Notes: generated by a model from the letters alone, not told the origin. A stretch of 64,000 nucleotides of DNA from Scolanthus callimorphus (GCA_033964015.1 CM066924.1:3144251-3208250), one strand, 5' to 3'. Shown: positions 41,033 through 52,852, counted from the stretch's first letter. Numbers and translations: made by a program.

Positions 41033-42795
41033 GACGTGAGTAATGATGATAAACTAGACCTGTTGCTACTTGTTGGCGGCGAAGAACTCCAGAAAGTCAT
41101 AGAAACACTGCTCGAGGAACCCACAAATTACACATCTCACATACAAAAGTTGGACCAGCATTTTAAAGCCAGCCGAAATAACACGCTAGAGTTATATAAG
41201 TTATTCAGTACAGAATGGCCACAAGAGATGTACTTCTCCGATTTCGAAGCAAAATGCAGGCAACAAGGCCGACACTGCGATTTCCCAATATCACTAGACC
41301 AAGCCATCATTATGTTGACAATTGTCAAGACGCAGAACAGCGAGCTGAGAAATGAGATTATACGCAAAGATGGAGATCTCACAGGAGCCAGAGAAACGGC
41401 GAAAGCATACGGCCTAATGATAGCTGCAGAGGGAGAAAGTCAAAAAGACGAAAAAGCAGAGGTGAAGAGAATCAGCAAGCCAGGTCGGTACAGCTCAAGA
41501 AATAACGGCCAGCGCCGAAACGAGGATAGAGGGCGATCTCAGGGAAAAGCAGAGTGCTCAACATGTGGATTGGATCTACACCCCAGGGGAACGAACTGTC
41601 CAGCAAAAGGACAGAGATGCCTCAAATGCGGAGGTTTGAATCACTACGCCAGGGTATGCCATGCTGCCAACCACCGAAGCGACAGACGGGTCAACCAGCT
41701 AGAATCGAATCCGGACGGCGAGCTGTATTACGTCACACGTGAAGAAGAAAATACCGAAGATGCCTACGCATATCAAATAACATCCCGCCGCTGCAACAAC
41801 CCGACGGTCGATCTGAAAGTGAATAGCACCCTGATCACCCTACATGTAGACACACAGGCGGACGTAACAGTAATCACAGAACGACATTACAAAGCGATGA
41901 AAGGCGTAACGCTGGCAACCACCAAGGTGGCTATCAGAGGATACTCGGGCGAAGGAAAAGGTCCCGCGTTGCCCTTGGCGGGCAAGTTTAAGGCAAAACT
42001 AGCCTGGGGTGACAAAGAAGTAGACGAGATGGTGTACGTGGTCCGAGGTAGTGGAGAGGTGGCGCTGCTAAGCAGACAGGCCGCGGAAAGCCTGGGCCTA
42101 ATAGAGTATCACTTTGAGGCCGTCAAGGTTACAACACCCGCGGCGAAGAAAGAAAACCAAGGCTACCCAGATTGTATCATAGAAGAATACCGCGACGTGT
42201 TTACAGGCATCGGTAAGCTGAAAGGGGTAAAGGTGAAGCTACACGTCGACCCGGAGGCAAGGGGTGTGGTTCAGAAGCAAAGAAGAATAGCAATTCCACT
42301 GCAAGAAAAGTTCGACGCGCTTCTAAACAAGTGGGAAGAGATGGATATCATCGAGGACGCAGGTGAAGAGCCTACGGTATGGTGCAGCAATGTGGTCATC
42401 ACCCCAAAGAAAGATGGAGAAAGCATCAGAGCTAGCCTAGACATGACTGATGCTAATCGATACATCCAGAGGACCAGGCACGCCATTCCCACGCTGAGAG
42501 AGCTAGAAACAAGGCTGAATGGCGCGAAGTATTTTTCCCATCTGGACATGAACGACGGGTACATGCAGCTGGAGCTCGCAGAGGAAAGCAGGAAAGTAAC
42601 CACCTTCTACACACCCAGGGGCCTCAAGCGCTTTAAGAGGCTTCACTTCGGAGTCAACAGCGCAGCGGAGATATTTAACGAAGAAGTCAGGAAGGTGGTG
42701 GCTCAGGAGCAAAACGCCATAAGCATATATGACGACATACTAGTCTACGGATCAACGCAAGAAGCGCATGATCGGGCGTTAAAGCAAGTGCTGCA
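41033..42795 (+). pseudogene. gag-pol: Gypsy gag-pol: gag, zinc knuckles, protease, reverse transcriptase
   Basis: One open frame. The gag helical part (LDLLLLVGGEELQKVIETLL) is followed by two knuckles, an unusual CSTCGLDLHPRGTNC and a standard CLKCGGLNHYARVC (C-x2-C-x4-H-x4-C). The protease active site is VDTQADVTVI; the usual DTGA is DTQA here. Reverse transcriptase motifs: RASLDMTDANRYI, FSHLDMNDGYMQLEL (catalytic D), LHFGVNSAAEIFNE and ISIYDDILVYG (catalytic DD). It is cut at 42795 by a hAT-type MITE and disconnected upstream by the Polinton. Confidence 0.9.
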
Positions 42796-43161
42796 CCCGG
42801 GGGGGGGGACTCCAATATTTTTGGGGCGGGGGTGCTCGTCGGGAACTTTCGATTTTAGCCCTAAAAGGTACCTAAAATGGCGTCGCTTAGTTGATTTTGA
42901 CCCCTAAAAGGTACCAAGTAGACGTATTTTCCCTCGTAATTTTCTCTCGTATTTTTTACGAGGAAGAATACATCTGAAATTCAGGATACCAACAAGTGTG
43001 ATTTGCTTGATTTGCTAGAACGGCCCTCTAACAGGTACCTATCTAGAAAAAAATTGCAAGTTTTCGAATTTTACCCCCTAAAAGGTACCAGAGGCCTAAT
43101 TTAAACCCTAAAAGGTACGACGAGCACCCCCGCCCAAAAAATATGGGAGTCCCCCAGAGGG
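42796..43161. mobile_element. hAT-like MITE with 8-bp target duplication
   Basis: GTGCTGCA is duplicated at 42788-42795 and 43162-43169. Inverted ends are GGGGGACTCCAATATTTTTG and CAAAAAATATGGGAGTCCCC. Then GCGGGGGTGCTCGTCG is matched by CGACGAGCACCCCCGC. Inside, AAAAGGTACC units recur on both strands. The 8-bp duplication suggests the hAT superfamily. A decayed relative appears at about 46245-46500 (GGGGGTGCTCGACGGGAA). Confidence 0.85.
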
Positions 43162-44139
43162 GTGCTGCAGCTGTGGAGGGAGCACGGCCTAACGCTCAGC
43201 CTAAAGAAGAGCCGGTTCAATTTGACGTCAGTCAACTTCGTTTGAAAGCTATTTACGAGCGAGGGTATTTCTCCAGACCCAGACAAAGTAGCAGCCCTGA
43301 AAGCGGCCGGACCGCCAGAGTCAACAGCGGAGGTCCGTTCCTTTTTGTTCTTCGCAGGGGCAAACGCCGACTTCATGGAAGGGTTTGCACAAGAAACGGC
43401 GCCCATGAGAGAACTACTTAAGAAAGATGCGGAGTTCGTCTGGACGGAAGAGTGCCAGCGGTTGTTCGAGAGTCTCAAGGCTCTCCTATCGGGAGAGACG
43501 GTGATGGCGTACTTCGATCCACAGAGAAAGACACGGTTGAAGACAGATGCAGGGCCCAACGGAATAGCCGTCACCTTGAAGCAGTATGACCCGGTAGTTA
43601 GACGGTGGAGGCCGGTGTCCTATCGTTCCAGGGCACTCACAGACACGGAACAGCGGTACTCTCAGCTGGAAAAAGAAGCCAAGGCAGTACAATGGGGCAT
43701 TCTGGTAAACCAGATTTACCTGTATGGCCTGAGAGACCCCTTCGGAGTAGACACAGACCACAAGCCGCTGGTACCATTACTGACAAGTCATCGCGCAACA
43801 GCGCCGCTCCGAATCGAAAGAATGAGAGTACGTCTACAAGGCTCGAACTTCAACCTCAACTACATACCTGGTAAGAGGGCAGGAATGGAGAACAACGAGG
43901 CTGACTACCATTCGAGGCACACGGAGCAAGTGATCAAAGTACACGGCAGGGACAAGCCGGAGAGAGTAGCGACCGAGTCGGAAGATGAGTTTGAAAGAGA
44001 AATCATGGCCGTGGTACGAGAATCGGTGCCGGATGCTGTGACAATGCAAGAGTTACTAGAGGAGACACAGCGGGACCCGGAGTTGACGGAGCTTAAGAAG
44101 GCTATCTCAAGAGGATACTTTACTACGGAAGAGAATTAG
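43162..44139 (+). pseudogene. pol: Gypsy reverse transcriptase end and RNase H
   Basis: Resumes with LSLKKSRFN in the thumb region, frameshifts near 43240, then reads FFAGANADFMEGFAQ, KTRLKTDAGPNGIAVTL (RNase H first Asp), RALTDTEQRYSQLEKEAKAV (Glu), GVDTDHKPLVPLL (Asp) and PGKRAGMENNEADYHSR (last Asp). The frame ends at an in-frame TAG at 44137. Homology continues right after it, so the stop is a mutation. Confidence 0.88.
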
Positions 44140-44424
44140 TTGCTGGGTGCGGCATATGACCCAGTGTTCACAGAGCTAGTAGTCGTTGGAGGGCTGATAG
44201 TAAGAGGAGCAAGAATAGTGGTACCCCGCTCGCTGAGAGAGAAGGTGGTCCAGTTGGCTCATGAGGGCCACCAGGGCATCACCAAGACCAAAGAGTACTT
44301 ACGCACTCGGATGTGGTTCCCGGGCTTAGACAGAATGGTAGAAGCACACATCCAGCACTGCCACCCATGTCAGGTGGTGACGGCAGCACACGAGAGAGAG
44401 CCTCTTCGTATGACCCCAGTACCG
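44140..44424 (+). pseudogene. pol: Gypsy integrase zinc-binding domain
   Basis: Reads VFTELVVVGGLIVRGARIVV then the H2C2 integrase zinc motif HEGHQGITKTKEYLRTRMWF ... HCHPCQ. The frame is cut by a 4-kb element at 44425. The integrase core continues at 48493. Confidence 0.88.
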
Positions 44425-47400
44425 CACATTAGTTACGAACCAAGTTAATGAGGAAACTAAGTGCGCGCTTGCGCATTACGTTCAAGCACCAATTTAATTG
44501 ATTCAAGAGACAAATTAGTATTCAACTTTAGACGGGAGACTAAAACGGAGCATAGCAACACGACTAAGAGCATTTGTTTTTTCCTTTATATTTCCCTGCA
44601 CCAGAAATAATGGCGCCTTTTAATCATTCAGACATTATGAAGAAAGATGGCAATATCCCATGCAATGCACAGTTTAAAGATCGACAATTCGTAGGATGAA
44701 TAATTTTGCTCAAAGGTTGCTATGCAAATCAGTGTTATCTGGAAAAACTTCAAAGCGCGTGCAAACTTCTTCCGCAATTTATGACTTACTCGGCATTTTC
44801 CCAACGAAATGAAACCTCACACAATTGTCATCAATGTTTCCTTGAGATAATGTGCTATAATGAATTTTAATCCGGTACGGTTTTAACATATTATTTAACA
44901 AGTTTTGATACCCACTTCATCTCAAAAGTTCCACATGAATAGGCTCCATTGTCATGTTGTTGCTCCATAATATTGCTTGATAAATTTGAAAACATTAATA
45001 TGCTTGCCTCTTAAATTCATTTCACTTGCTGGAAATTTAATCAGAAAGTAACCTGGTTATTTGTGCTCGTGATTTGGGTTTTTTTTGTAATGTATAGACT
45101 GCAAATGCACTCTCGTTCAAGAATGCTACACACGATACACAATTGAAAACAAACGCAACACTCAAAATTCGCGTTCTAAATAAATAAATTGAACTCTATA
45201 CGATAAAGTTATTTGTGCTTGCGATTTTCTTGCGGGTTCTTCTTTTGTAATATATAGACGAAGTCATTCGGTAGAGAATCCTATACGCGAGCCTTGGTTT
45301 AATTGAACATAACAATTGAACCTAAACACTCAAAATTCGCGCTCAAATAAATAACTACAGATAAGGACAAATTATTAAGATCAGAACATTATTTCATTTG
45401 TTTACCACAGTAATTGGCCTGGTAAACTAAACATTGACGCAGTTAACGGTATCATATGGGAACAGCTGCTAACAGCGACTATTCATCACTCGAAGAAACG
45501 TTTTCCTTTCAGTAAGTTTGCAGCCTACGAAAATATCCGAAATCCGGTCTTTCTGTAAATTAAAATATGGTTTCAAAACTGTCGTATCTAGGAAAACACC
45601 GATGTTCCTCTTGAGAGACGGGACCCCCTTGGAATTGAGTTGGCTCACCACTCAATAAAATCTCCAATCTCTTTTGCTTCTTTGGCCTGTTCCGCTGTGA
45701 CTGGGAGTAGGCTGGAAGCGGTGCTTTTCAAGAGTCCTTGGTTAGGGCTCAAAAGCCAATAGAAACGTGCTCACTCATCGAAATGTGTGCGTATCTGTGA
45801 GCTTTCATGGATGTGCCACACAAGAAAGCCTTACAAAGAGAAAGAATATGTATAGTTGGTAGATGGCGATATCTTTGGAATTTGCATTTAAAACACTGTT
45901 CTAACGTGTGCCACTCAGCAATCAAAAGTTACCTGGCATCAGTTCAACCCTGTATATTTGCTGTATTTGCTATACACTTTATGTGACACTGTTCAAAGCC
46001 GTAGGACCTTTGAAAACTCCTACGGCTGATGTGCAGCTCATCTGCCGGGGCAGGCAAGCTCAGGACGAATGAACTATTACAACAGGGCCGGGGCGGATGC
46101 AGGTTTTTGAAAAGGAGGGGGGATGCGTTTTTGGTCCGAGGAGCCGGATTTGCCATTTGGGTTGCTAAAACCTCCTCTTTTAGGCCTGTATTCTGTGCAT
46201 TTTGCCCTTTCTCCATTTTAAACCATTTGTGAAACAATAGGGTGCTCCGGCGGGGGTGCTCGACGGGAAAATAAAATTTCAACCATAAAAGATACCAATC
46301 TAGGTGTGGTCAACAAGAATTTTAACCCCTAAAGATACTATTTTCAACATGGCTCTCAAGTTCCAGCCACGATCGCGCAAGAAAACGGCTGAGAATACAG
46401 CGTACCAGCACTGGCGTCTCGCATTTTTGCCGCGAACACCCTAAAATATACCTTTTTTTGGGAAATTGGCCTGTCTGGGGACTTCCAAGTATGCGGGGCT
46501 GGTCATTAGACCCCCCCCCCCCCCGAGAGGGCGGACCCTCACGTTACGTGATTAGTTCCTAGTTTCTGTCATAACCTGCCCCTCACGTTACGTGATTAGT
46601 ACCTTAGTTTCTGTCATGACCTGCTGAGTTGGTGTGCTTCATTCTCCCGCCCCTTTACCACACATTCTGTACTTGTTCTGTCATGGGAGGAATGCAAGCA
46701 TTAATCCCGATGTAAAGGGCGTGGGGTTCGCAACTCGAAGTCTTTCTTTAGTCGTCCTCTGTCTAGGCTTGCCACGAGAAAGCTTCTAGTGTTAGGTTTT
46801 ATATTTTCTCTTCTATTTTGAGTTATCATAGAAGGATAGAGAAAAAAATGGAATCACCAGGTTTAGAAACGTCTGGAGCGTTGGAAAAAGGTTTTGCTAC
46901 GTATTTCTTTAGACTGGGATGCGAAAACATGAAATTCTTAGTTCATTGGGTTCTTAGTTTATTGCGATGCAGTGGACGGACGTAGGGGACGAGCCTATCA
47001 AGCCTATTTTTTAGGGGGCAGGAGGGGTACTTCCCTTCCGGTTGTCGCTGTACAGGGTACATAAATTGGCCACTTTTTCTAGAAAAGGCTATAGATTTAT
47101 GCGTATCTTCAAAGATTATTCGCCATGTGGCGAAATTTACGGTTTTTTTTACTAGGCCAGGATATAATTATGTGTGAATTTTCACAGATTCTCTAGAACA
47201 GGTTTCCCCTCTATAGACTCAGCGGCACACATACCTAGGCAAAATTCCCTTCGCGAAATTCACCTAGACCCTCACAAAATTTTGATGCCCAATACAGAAT
47301 CTGAATTGCCTTGCTTTAATCTCAGCCACTATACTTTCTATTCTGAGTTATTAATATTAGGTAGAGAGACGGGTATTTCTCGCACGAGTCCACCAATATC

Positions 47401-48492
47401 AAAACAACTCAGCAAAAACGTATTTAATCGCCATCGTTATTCTTTTGAGAAAAAAATTAAGCGTCTCGGAGACAATCTTTCAAATGTCGTTTGACGACCT
47501 ATAGGCTTATTTATTAATACTTTTTAAATATAAAGTAACAGGCACCCTGTAAAAGTTAACATTCAAGTTTCAAACAAGAGGCGCGTTGGCTCGACCATCC
47601 ACGGTACTAACAGTCACGTTAGCTTAGGCTGAAGCACACACACTGCTTTTATGCTTTAGAATATCCAGCAAAATTACTTTCCAAATCAGTGCTTATGCTT
47701 ATGGAGTTGAATTTATTTATTTAGAACGCGAATTTTGAGTGTTGCGTCTGATTTTCAATTGAATCCGGGCGCGCGTCACTGTGTACGTGTAGCATTCTTG
47801 AACGAGAGTGCATTTGCAGTCTATACATTACAAAATAAATACCAAATCGCGAGCACAAATAGCCAGATTACTTTATGATTAAATTTCCAGCTAGTGAAAT
47901 GCATTTATGAGGCAAACATATTAATACTTTCAAATTTATCAAGCAATATGGAGCAACAACATGACAATTAGCCTATTCATGTGGAACTTTTGAGATGAAG
48001 TGGCGTATCAAAACTTGTGAAATTATATGTTAAAACCGTACAGGATTAAAATTCATTATAGTACATAATCTCAAGGAAACATTGATAACAATTGTGTGAG
48101 GTTTCAATTCGTTGGGAAAATGCCGAATAAGTCATAAATTGTGGAAGAAGTTTGCACGCGCTTTGAAGTTTTTCCAGATAACACTGATTTGCATAGCAAC
48201 GCTTTGAGCAAAATTATTCATCCTACGAATTGTCGATCTTTAAACTGTCCATTGCATGGGATATTGTCATCTTTCTTCATAATGTCTGAATGATTAAAGG
48301 CGCCATTATTTCTGGTGCAGGAAAATATAAAGGAAAAAAACAAATGCTCTCAGTCGTGTTGCTAAGCTCCGTTTTAGTCTCCCGTCTAAAGTTGAATCCT
48401 AATTTGTCTCTTGAATCAATTAAATTGGTGCGTGAACGTAATGCGCAAGCGCGCACTTAGTTTCCTCATTAACTTGGTTCGTAACTAATGTG
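44425..48492. mobile_element. 4.07-kb non-autonomous element with ~780-bp inverted ends
   Basis: The left end CACATTAGTTACGAACCAAG is matched exactly by the inverted right end CTTGGTTCGTAACTAATGTG. TACCG flanks both sides (44420-44424 and 48493-48497), a 5-bp duplication. The arms are about 44425-45195 and 47705-48492, with small indels between them. Inside (45196-47704) no transposase is visible, only a GC-poor spacer, a decayed MITE-like stretch and short homopolymers. A 5-bp duplication with a CAC start is reminiscent of Transib, but the rest of the terminus does not match well. Confidence 0.85.
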
Positions 48493-48755
48493 TACCGGCA
48501 GAGACCTGGCAGGAGGTAGCTATGGACTTCTGGGGACCCATACATACTGGTGAATATATCCTAGTGGTAGTTTGCAAACAGTACAGATGGGCTGAACTGG
48601 ATTTTGTCTCAGGCACGAGTGCCAGGGCAGTGGTACCCAAGTTAGATCGGATGTTTTCGTCTCTCGGCATTCCGGTCAAGGTGGGAAGTGACAATGGTCC
48701 ACCGTTTAACGGAGAGGAGTTTGAAGACTTTAGTAACAGGGTCCTGAAGGTGTAA
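48493..48755 (+). pseudogene. pol: Gypsy integrase catalytic core, partial
   Basis: ETWQEVAMDFWGPI (first Asp of DDE), ILVVVCKQYRWAELDFVSGT and VKVGSDNGPPFNGEEFEDFS (second Asp). The part with the Glu is missing: sequence changes at about 48750 to another insertion. Only the last 45 codons of the polyprotein reappear at 50096. Confidence 0.85.
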
Positions 48756-50095
48756 AACGGGAGCCGGGATTCGCCTTATTTTAGGCCTGGAAAACGGGAT
48801 TTGGGTTACCGGGAACGGGATTTATCTACCGGGAATGGGAATCAAGATGCTTCAACGGGAACGGGATTTTTCAACTCTCCTAATAAAAAGTCGTTCATTT
48901 ATCTCATTTTTTCGCATTTTGAGACTGTTCAACGGACTTCAACCTGAAAATAGAATTTTACTTCTGATCCCTCGCAATCTGCGAGGTTTTGGAAAACGGT
49001 TTAAAAAATTTGCATAGCCATTTTTAAAATGGCAGTCCACTATTTAAATGGAATCGTATGATATCTCTTTTGTGTCAAAATTGAGGACGAGATATCATAC
49101 GGGCAGAGGATTTGCGGGGGATTCATTTCATTTTTGGGCGAGCGAAAGGGAGGATCTCTCGAAAGAAGCCCTGAAAGGGGGATCACTAGAAATTTTCTAC
49201 GTTATTCCAGTATCTTCAATACCATTTGTATTTTTCTAGTTCCCTTCTTTCGTACGCTAAAAATTTCTGCGCGCTTGCGCGCACAAGGAAAATTATATTG
49301 TAAGCGGTGAGATCTACGTTAAGCATAGAAATTCCGTTGGCCGCAATAATAACAGTTTCGAGTCATTTGCGGCGTGCACTTAAAGAATAAAACCTACAGG
49401 CTTTATTGACTATATACAAAAAATGAAATGTTAATCGACCTTCTCTTTGATGCTTGAAGAACTGTGTTTATCGAAATCACATGTGAAAATAAATATTTTT
49501 ACATGTGAAAATATCAGCCAATCAGATGTTTTTCTCTCGTGGCCAATAAAAGTCGCTTCCCTGGAGCATGGCAGTGTTTCTTGTTTATATCTTGTTTTTA
49601 TAAACAGAATAATACATGGACGCTTGGAGATATGGAATTTATCTTCTCGTGTTCACATTTGATATTTCACTCGTTCGCTGCGCTCACTTGTTCGATATCA
49701 ATGTGAACACTCAAAGATAAATTACACATCTCTGTGCGCCCCTGTATTATTCTGGTGGCAGCCACTGACGCCATGCATGAGATTTGATATAGAGCCCTTC
49801 ATTCTCGTACCCAGAACTCCCAGGGACATCCATTTCAGGGCCTTCACTGATTGGCTAATTTTGAACTTTGGAGAATGCGCAGAAAGGCGTTTCTCTCAAC
49901 GGCTTATAGAGATATTAATTCGTTTTAAAAGTTTCGACAAATTGAGAGTATACCAAGAGATAGTGCCCATAAAAGTAGAAATCTCAATTTCAACATCGCA
50001 GTTTTCGCGCGCCGGGATTTTAACTATTGGCTACCGGGACCGGGATTTTATCTACTGGGAACGGGATTTTGCCCAAAAAACGGCCGGGAAACGGG
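48756..50095. mobile_element. Insertion with terminal (ACCGGGAACGGGATTT) direct repeats
   Basis: Both ends carry several ACCGGGAACGGGATTTATCT-type units in the same, not inverted, orientation (48770-48870 and 50030-50097). Between them is AT-rich sequence with a nested inverted repeat at 49605-49754. About 200 codons of gypsy pol are missing across it, so insertion came with a deletion, or the element is composite. Confidence 0.6.
49605..49754. mobile_element. Small MITE-like inverted repeat
   Basis: Ends CAGAATAATACATGGACGC and GCGCCCCTGTATTATTCTG. Inside, TCGTGTTCACATTTGATAT is matched by ATATCAATGTGAACACTC. 150 bp in total. Confidence 0.7.
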
Positions 50096-50239
50096 ATAGT
50101 GGATCCGACAAGCGAGGAGGGCTGTAACAAAGAGACAGAAGGCACAGCAAAGGAAGGCGAAATCCGAAGAAGCAGCCGACAACGCAAGGATCCTGCTACT
50201 TACTTACAAGAGAAGTATCCAGAGCACAAGCTAGTATAG
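50096..50239 (+). pseudogene. pol: Gypsy pol C-terminal fragment
   Basis: Reads EGEIRRSSRQRKDPATYLQE and ends EYPEHKLV-like then stop at 50239. The RRSSR-x-RK-x-P pattern is common at the C-terminus of gypsy integrases. Everything between it and the integrase core is lost. Confidence 0.7.
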
Positions 50240-50993
50240 CAAGTATTCACGTTCATAACATGAACTGTTCAAGCCACCCCTTATTCATAGTAAAGCATGG
50301 GGTGAATGTAGTATAGTCACGGTAGGGACTAGGGCCCAGTGACCCGATGCATCATGGGTCATCTGCAGGCCAGGACACTTAGTCTTAGAGAAAGCCAATA
50401 TGGCAGCCATTGTTGTGTAGTTCTGCTTGCATTATTAAATAGTATAATGAGTAGCATGGAAGCAAAACTAGTAAGTGCTGGGTATAAAATCGCGTCGGCG
50501 ATTGCTTTTTCTGCGCTGGCAACATATCGCAATGGGACTACCAACACTCCAGTTCATTGCCAGTTGAAGAACGCCGTGTTCAATCTTCGAAAAACACCAG
50601 TTTGACGAACGTAGAGTGGACTTCCTTTGGTTTGATATTATCCCAGACCAAAAGATGTTTATTGTTGTTCTCATTTTGTGTTCTCCTGTTTGAGCAAGAT
50701 CCGCGTGCTTACACGCTCGGTACGTTCTGTCGAAGAAACCTTTCTGAGAACTCCTGGCGAAAAAGCACAACAAATCTGCCACAGTTTTAGGGAATTTGAT
50801 TTTGAAAAAGATTGCCCGAAATTTACGCCTGGAGTTTTCGGAAAACCTTTTGTTTTATCCCGCTCCGCGAAGGTCGAAAAAGGTGGGAAAATTCTCAGCA
50901 CAACTGTGTTTGAGTCTATCCACGTATCATTCTTTAAAAAAATATTTCAACATGTATCACGGGAAAAAATTATTTCATTTATTTGCAGAAAAA
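50240..50993 (+). other. Possible gypsy 3' LTR region
   Basis: After the pol stop, a purine-rich GCATGGGGTGAATG (about 50299-50312) could be a polypurine tract. The next 300-400 bp (AGTCACGGTAGGGACTAGGG onward) would be the LTR. No second copy exists upstream of 5844 to prove it. Nothing else is recognised to 50993. Confidence 0.35.
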
Positions 50994-51080
50994 AATTGGA
51001 CACTCGACATTTTACCCTCGACATTTACCCTCGACGTCTTACCCTCGACAATCGACCAAAACCTACACTCGGTTCCATGA
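50994..51080 (-). repeat. GTCGAGGGT repeat, inverted partner of 4584-4660
   Basis: ACATTTACCCTCGACGTCTT to CGACCAAAACCTACACTCGG is the reverse complement of the 4584-4660 block with a few differences. Confidence 0.75.
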
Positions 51081-51160
51081 TATGGTTTGAGACTTCCTCT
51101 CTTGAGTTGAAGCCCTCTGGCTCTCGAGACTGCCAATTGCAGAATCCACAGCGTATCTGA

Positions 51161-52075
51161 AGGCAACATCGCTAGGTGACCAAACTTGGGTAAAGTTATT
51201 TTGGAGGCAAGGGGGGTGCACCACCAAGGTCACGTGACATGACGTCATCGATGACGTCATCAAAACTAGAAAAGTCAATATCTCGAGAAGGCAACATCGC
51301 TAGGTGACCAAACTTGGGTAAAGTTATTTTGGAGGCAAGGGGGTGCACCACCAAGGTCACGTGACATGACATCATCGATGACGTCATCAAAACTAGAAAA
51401 GTCAATATCTCGAGAAGGCAACATCGCTAGGTGACCAAACTTGGGTAAAGTTATTTTGGAGGCAAGGGAGGTGCACTACCAAGGTCACGTGACATGACGT
51501 CATCGATGACGTCATCAAAACTAGAAAAGTCAATATCTCGAGAAGGCAACATCGCTAGGTGACCAAACTTGGGTAAAGTTATTTTGGAGGCAAGGGGGGT
51601 GCACCACCAAGGTCACGTGACATGACGTCATCGATGACGTCATCAAAACTAGAAAAGTCAGTATCTCAAGAAGGCAACATCGCTAGGTGACCAAACTTGG
51701 GTTAAGTTATTTTGGAGGCAAGGGAGTGCACCACCAAGATCACGTGACATGACGTCATCAAAACTAGAAAAGTCATTATCTCAAGAAGGCAACATCGCCA
51801 GGTGACCAAACTTGGGTAAAGTTATTTTGGAGGCAAGGGGGGTGCACTACCAAGGTCACGTGACATGACGTCATCGATGACGTCATCAAAACTAGAAAAG
51901 TCAATATCTCGAGAAGGCAACATCGCCAGGTGACCAAACTTGGGTAAAGTTATTTTGGAGGCAAGGGGAGTGCACTATCAAGGTCACGTGACATGACGTC
52001 ATCGATGACGTCATCAAAACTAGAAAAGTCTATATCTCGAGAAGGCAACATCGGTAGGCGAACAAACTTGGGTAC
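51161..52075. repeat. ~127-bp tandem repeat with CRE palindromes
   Basis: About seven copies starting AGGCAACATCGCTAGGTGAC (51161, 51289, 51416 and so on); the copy near 51670-51787 has a short deletion. Each unit includes GGTCACGTGACATGACGTCA followed by TCGATGACGTCATC, so it has an E-box and two CRE-like TGACGTCA palindromes. Confidence 0.92.
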
Positions 52076-52351
52076 AGTCGAGAAAAGCATCCGTGAGTCT
52101 GTGGGTATGGAGCTCTTTGAAATGCCAACAAAAAAATCTGAATTTGCAAGTATGCAATGGAGAACAAGAAGAATGTTTTCTGTAATAAGTGACATCGCGA
52201 TACGTCACATGATGAATCTTTTGCAGGACTTATAATTTTTTCCCTAGCAACGGCCCAACAACGCACCCTATAAAAATATTTAACCGGGAGCTCCGCTTTT
52301 AGCCAGTGGCTAAATCTATATATTACATTTAACGTTTTTAATCGGAAAACC

Positions 52352-52845
52352 AGGCCGTAGCTAGCATAGGGTCAGAGGGGGCAGTTGCCCCCCCAGCGAA
52401 GTAAAATTTTTAGTGTCAACATGTGGGGAAAAACCTGCTTGCCCCCATATCATTGAATCATTGTCGTTTTTACCGAATGCACTTGGGAGGACTGGGACGA
52501 GTCGCGCGGGATAGCTGTGGGCTATTTTAGCGTGGTTACCAAGCCAAAATCAATGGTGGACAGATCGAGAACTCGAGTCTCTGTAATTCCTGCAAGTTTT
52601 CATTCAAAATTTCACAGTTTTCTTGCTACATTTGCCGAAATTCTTATCAAAAGAGGATCTCCTGTGACTTCCTTATAAGGTAAATGATTCCAAATATGGT
52701 TTTGGCCGTGAGGTGTTGAAAATCGACAATTTTCGGTTGGAGATTGTTTCATATGCCCCCCCCCCCCCCAGCAAAAACAAAGAATGACCAAAGCTTGCCC
52801 CCCCCCCCCCCCCCCCCCCAGTCAACAATTTCTAGGTACGGCCTT
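52352..52845. mobile_element. hAT-like MITE with poly-G/C subtermini
   Basis: Left AGGCCGTAGCTAG and right CTAGGTACGGCCTT are near-inverse; GAAAACC flanks both (52345-52351 and 52846-52852). GGGGGCAGTTGCCCCCCC near the left end and long C runs (52757-52769, 52799-52819) near the right. The AGGCCGTAGCTAG terminus is common among hAT MITEs. Confidence 0.6.
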
Positions 52846-52852
52846 GAAAACC

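Larger units (their letters stand above)
41033..50239 (+). mobile_element. Ty3/gypsy retrotransposon, 3' part with nested insertions
   Basis: Continues the gag frame broken at 6002. In order: gag end, zinc knuckles, protease, reverse transcriptase, RNase H, integrase zinc domain and integrase core, then a short C-terminal piece ending at 50239. It is interrupted at 42796-43161, 44425-48492 and about 48756-50095. At least one stop (44137) and one frameshift (near 43240) also break pol. Confidence 0.92.

Noticed and set aside
46029..46282. Open frames on both strands in the 4-kb element
   Set aside because: No known motif; overlapping frames on both strands argue against real coding.
44425..48492. 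Classifying the 4-kb element as Transib
   Set aside because: Only the 5-bp duplication and the CAC start fit; the rest of the terminus and the lack of a transposase do not support it.
52757..52819. Long poly-C tracts as regulatory G-quadruplex sites
   Set aside because: They fall in the subterminal part of a hAT-like MITE and their length may be a sequencing or assembly artefact; no independent support.
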